Positions 62,106 through 64,000 of a stretch of 64,000 nucleotides of DNA are shown here, one piece after another. The stretch comes from Slackia sp. ZJ119 (GTDB taxonomy: Bacteria > Actinomycetota > Coriobacteriia > Coriobacteriales > Eggerthellaceae). A program made the position numbers and the translations under genes. The stretch is from positions 1 through 64,000 of the forward strand of contig NZ_JAAKEN010000018.1 in NCBI RefSeq assembly GCF_011039175.1, given 5' to 3'. The notes beneath the pieces are model-generated. The model had not been told where the DNA came from and searched no databases. It saw only the letters and a program-made list of their open reading frames with translations. The first letter of the stretch is position 1, and each line of letters starts with the position of its first letter.

Positions 62106-62522
62106 ATGGAAGGATTGGCCGTCGAATGGCAGCCCGTCGTTGTCGCGTCTTTGATGATGGCGCTCGACGTCGTCACGGGCTTTGCCGGGGCCGTCAAAAG
62201 CAGAAACATCCAATCGGGCAAGATGCGCGAGGGGCTTTGGCACAAGGCAGGGTTTTTCGGGCTTATCTCGCTTGCATTCGTCTACGAGGTCGCCGCGGCC
62301 TGGATGAACTTCGAAGCAGACGCAATGGGGCTCGGCGTCGCGGTCCCCGAGCTACCAGCAGTGTCCGGCGCGTGCATCTTCATCGTTGCGACCGAGGTCG
62401 TGTCGGTCTGCGAAAACCTCTGCACCTTGAACCCCGACGTCGCGAAGCTCCCGGTTGTCAAATCGATCAAGCAGCGCGGAAGCGACGGGGCAGGCCCTGG
62501 CGGCGGGCAAGGCCAGGACTAG
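62106..62522 (+). CDS. Holin (phage holin 4 family)
   Basis: 138 aa. Three hydrophobic segments (VVVASLMMALDVVTGFAGAV, AGFFGLISLAFVYEVAAAW, VSGACIFIVATEVVSVCE) and motif SxKMREGLWHK, typical of toxin-secretion/phage-lysis holins. Opens the membrane for the endolysin at the end of infection. Confidence 0.88.
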   Translation: MEGLAVEWQPVVVASLMMALDVVTGFAGAVKSRNIQSGKMREGLWHKAGFFGLISLAFVYEVAAAWMNFEADAMGLGVAVPELPAVSGACIFIVATEVVSVCENLCTLNPDVAKLPVVKSIKQRGSDGAGPGGGQGQD

Positions 62523-62538
62523 CTGACAGGAGGCGAAT

Positions 62539-63375
62539 ATGAGCAACAGCGGATTGGTGAACCACACGAACATCAGCCCCATGAAGACCGCGATGAGCGG
62601 CAAGAAGAACCGAAAGATCACCGTGCACCACATGGCGGGAAACCTCACGGTGGAGCAGTGCGGCAACGTCTTCCGCCAGCGCGAGGCGTCCGCCAACTAC
62701 GGCATCGGCAGCGACGGGCGCGTGGGCCTCTACGTGGACGAGGGGGACCGCAGCTGGGCGTCGAGCAGCAGCATCAACGACTCCCAGGCCGTCACCATAG
62801 AGGTGGCCAACAGCAAGGCTGGCGGCGACTGGCCGGTGTCGGACAAGGCGTGGGCCAAGCTCATAGACCTGTGCGTCGACATATGCCGGCGAAACGGGAT
62901 CAGCAAGCTCGTGTGGACCGGAGACGCGAGCGGCAGCCTCACCTGCCACTACATGTTCGCGGCGACCGCCTGCCCCGGGCCGTACCTCAAGGCCCGCATG
63001 CCGAAGCTCGCGAAGGCCGTCAACGACAGGCTGGGCGAGGCGCGGGTCGGCTGGATCAGGCAGGACGGCAAGTGGTACCTGTTCGACAAGGACGGGTGGA
63101 TGCTCGTCGGCTGGCAGAAGAAAGACGGCCGCTGGTACCATCTCGCATCAGACGGCGGCATGGACGAGGGCTGGCTGAAGGACGGCGGGTACTGGTACTA
63201 CCTCGAACCAGGCCATGGCCACATGCGCACCGGCTGGATCAAGGTCGGGAAGAAGGACTACTACCTCCATCCCAAGAAAGACGGCATCCACCCCGAAGGC
63301 TCAATGGTCGTAGGCCCCGCCGACATCGATGGAAAGCACTGCGAGTTCGGGGCGGACGGGGCGCTGGTCCTGTGA
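62539..63375 (+). CDS. Endolysin: N-acetylmuramoyl-L-alanine amidase with cell-wall-binding repeats
   Basis: 278 aa. Amidase_2 fold: ITVHHMAGN (H30/H31) with later TCHYMFAATACPG (His/Cys zinc side). From ~175, GWIRQDGKWYLFDKDG, GWQKKDGRWYHL, GYWYYLEPGHG choline-binding-like repeats bind the wall. Repeats resemble those in the host protein at 31-4193. AGGAGG site, follows the holin. Confidence 0.92.
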   Translation: MSNSGLVNHTNISPMKTAMSGKKNRKITVHHMAGNLTVEQCGNVFRQREASANYGIGSDGRVGLYVDEGDRSWASSSSINDSQAVTIEVANSKAGGDWPVSDKAWAKLIDLCVDICRRNGISKLVWTGDASGSLTCHYMFAATACPGPYLKARMPKLAKAVNDRLGEARVGWIRQDGKWYLFDKDGWMLVGWQKKDGRWYHLASDGGMDEGWLKDGGYWYYLEPGHGHMRTGWIKVGKKDYYLHPKKDGIHPEGSMVVGPADIDGKHCEFGADGALVL

Positions 63376-63560
63376 GGTTTGCGCTGCGAGCCGAATTGCG
63401 AGACCGACGTCCCGATGGCGGCTGTAGAATAGGTAGCGAGACCGATCTGGTCGATTGATCTCAAAACGGTGGTTTATGCATTCCTGCGCCAAGCCGTTTG
63501 TCTGCGGAAACGCAAAGGTTATTAACATGGTAAGGCTCGAAGTATAATTTCTGTGGGGTG
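63376..63560. other. AT-rich gap after the endolysin
   Basis: No gene; contains the TATAAT (63543-63548) of the next small gene, with TTAACA 15 bases upstream. Confidence 0.5.
63543..63548 (+). promoter_or_regulatory. -10 of the right-end small gene
   Basis: TATAAT with TTAACA upstream at a short spacing of 15; 22 bases before the start codon at 63570. Confidence 0.5.
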
Positions 63561-63569
63561 ATGTTTTAC

Positions 63570-63731
63570 ATGGAAAACGTTTCAAGCAATAAGAAAGTCA
63601 AGCGTTCGCTTCGTGAAAAACACATGGCGGATACGTTGCTTAAGCTGTATAAGCAATGGGTTGATGCAGGAAGACCTAACGTAAATGATCAGGCAGCCTT
63701 CACTAATGGTATAAGCAAACCGAAGCCATGA
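63570..63731 (+). CDS. 53-aa right-end gene, possible directionality factor or moron
   Basis: Starts MENVSSNKKVKRSLREKHMADTL: basic, helical, AT-rich DNA unlike the phage. GGGGTG upstream; ATG 63561 is an in-frame alternative. Own promoter, next to attR. A small basic protein near the recombinase in the circular form could be its directionality factor, but this is only position-based. Confidence 0.5.
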   Translation: MENVSSNKKVKRSLREKHMADTLLKLYKQWVDAGRPNVNDQAAFTNGISKPKP

Positions 63732-63767
63732 CGCAGTATGATGGGTTCCACCTTTCTTCTACATGGT

Positions 63768-63775
63768 ACACCAGA
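63768..63775. other. Right attachment core (attR)
   Basis: ACACCAGA again, followed by AACGAACAGCC and the terminator. See attL. Confidence 0.65.
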
Positions 63776-63782
63776 AACGAAC

Positions 63783-63808
63783 AGCCGCCTTCGGGCGGCT
63801 TTTTCTTT
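63783..63808 (+). terminator. Rho-independent terminator, presumed original tRNA-Leu terminator
   Basis: AGCCGCC TTCG GGCGGCT then T6CTTT. Directly after the right att core; joining across the cores places it after tRNA-Leu. Confidence 0.85.
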
Positions 63809-63862
63809 GCCTTCCAACCTTGCGGTCCCCTTGTCCTCACCGCATCGGCGCATGGCCTGCCG

Positions 63863-63871
63863 TGATATACT
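63863..63871 (+). promoter_or_regulatory. Extended -10 of the last gene
   Basis: TGATATACT, 32 bases before the start codon. Confidence 0.5.
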
Positions 63872-63903
63872 CTGCACGATTATGCAAACGGAAGGAGAGC
63901 GGT

Positions 63904-64000
63904 ATGACAAAGAGCATGTTACGGAAAGCGCTGTGGGGGTGCATGGCCGCCGTTGCTGCGTTGCTGCTGCTGCCGTGCGTCGCGTTCGCCGGCACGGTCC
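63904..64000 (+). CDS. Start of a secreted host protein (partial)
   Basis: ATG after AAGGAGAG. MTKSMLRKALWGCMAAVAALL with LLLPCVAFAGTV is a Sec signal peptide (AFA-G cleavage). Cut off by the window end. Confidence 0.75.
   Translation, partial: MTKSMLRKALWGCMAAVAALLLLPCVAFAGTV

Larger units (their letters stand above)
30716..63775. mobile_element. Siphovirus-type prophage, about 33 kb
   Basis: Contains integrase, repressor, replication, packaging, head, tail, and lysis modules in standard order, bounded by ACACCAGA cores at tRNA-Leu and at 63768. All genes except the recombinase and repressor read rightward. All modules expected for a functional phage are present; the one evident lesion is the G13 tract in the methyltransferase gene. 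Confidence 0.9.

Noticed and set aside
63776-63910. Host-side part of the minus-strand frame that runs to 63689
   Set aside because: Runs through the terminator hairpin and has no ribosome site; only the part left of the core makes sense, as a recombinase end in the circle.

Overview
The window is high-GC actinobacterial chromosome carrying one integrated phage. The host looks like a Coriobacteriia (Eggerthellaceae-type) gut anaerobe. The reasons are the choline-binding-like GW/WYY repeats on a large surface protein, a flavodiiron protein, the gap-pgk-tpiA-gpmI-secG run, and a teichoic-acid-like polymer locus. Genus and species cannot be fixed from the sequence alone.

Host part (1-30.7 kb). 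A giant secreted repeat protein starts at 31. Its signal-peptide region holds a run of ten G that puts the start and the body in different frames. A GC-rich non-coding stretch follows, then a flavodiiron protein, a Fic enzyme, tRNA-Glu and tRNA-Gln (all minus strand), a glucosaminidase-like lipoprotein and an MFS exporter. From 11.6 to 24.3 kb lies a cell-surface polymer locus made of two divergent operons. The minus operon encodes an ABC-2 permease, an ABC ATPase fused to a CWB2-like domain, a LicD-type transferase and a polytopic DUF6541-like membrane protein. The plus operon encodes a WecA/TagO-type lipid-carrier transferase, an LCP ligase, a second ABC-2 permease and ATPase, a TagF-like glycerophosphotransferase and UDP-glucose dehydrogenase. 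Together they could start, build, decorate, export and attach anionic wall polymers. An XRE regulator and the glycolytic/secG cluster follow, ending at tRNA-Leu(GAG).

Prophage (about 30,716-63,775; about 33 kb). A siphovirus-type genome sits in the 3' end of tRNA-Leu. A large serine recombinase and an XRE repressor read leftward and everything else reads rightward. The order is: lysogeny switch with paired operators; early genes (RusA, PD-(D/E)XK nuclease, Rad52/Sak-like annealing protein, SSB, replication protein, DnaC-like loader); a hicA-X-hicB cassette; HNH; a ParB-like/DNA-methyltransferase gene interrupted by a G13 tract; terminase, portal, ClpP-like protease, capsid, connector and tail genes; a frameshifted tail chaperone; tape measure; tail tip and receptor-binding proteins; holin; and an amidase endolysin with wall-binding repeats like those of the host surface protein. 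A small gene with its own promoter lies beside the right att site. Host sequence resumes with the terminator that probably once followed tRNA-Leu, and the start of a secreted protein.

The most unusual points are: two long G tracts that each disrupt a gene by the same one-base register (possible phase variation of an adhesin and of a phage methyltransferase, or a homopolymer consensus error); the ATPase-CWB2 fusion; and a recombinase whose last codons lie in the tRNA and its terminator, so that its C-terminus should change on excision.
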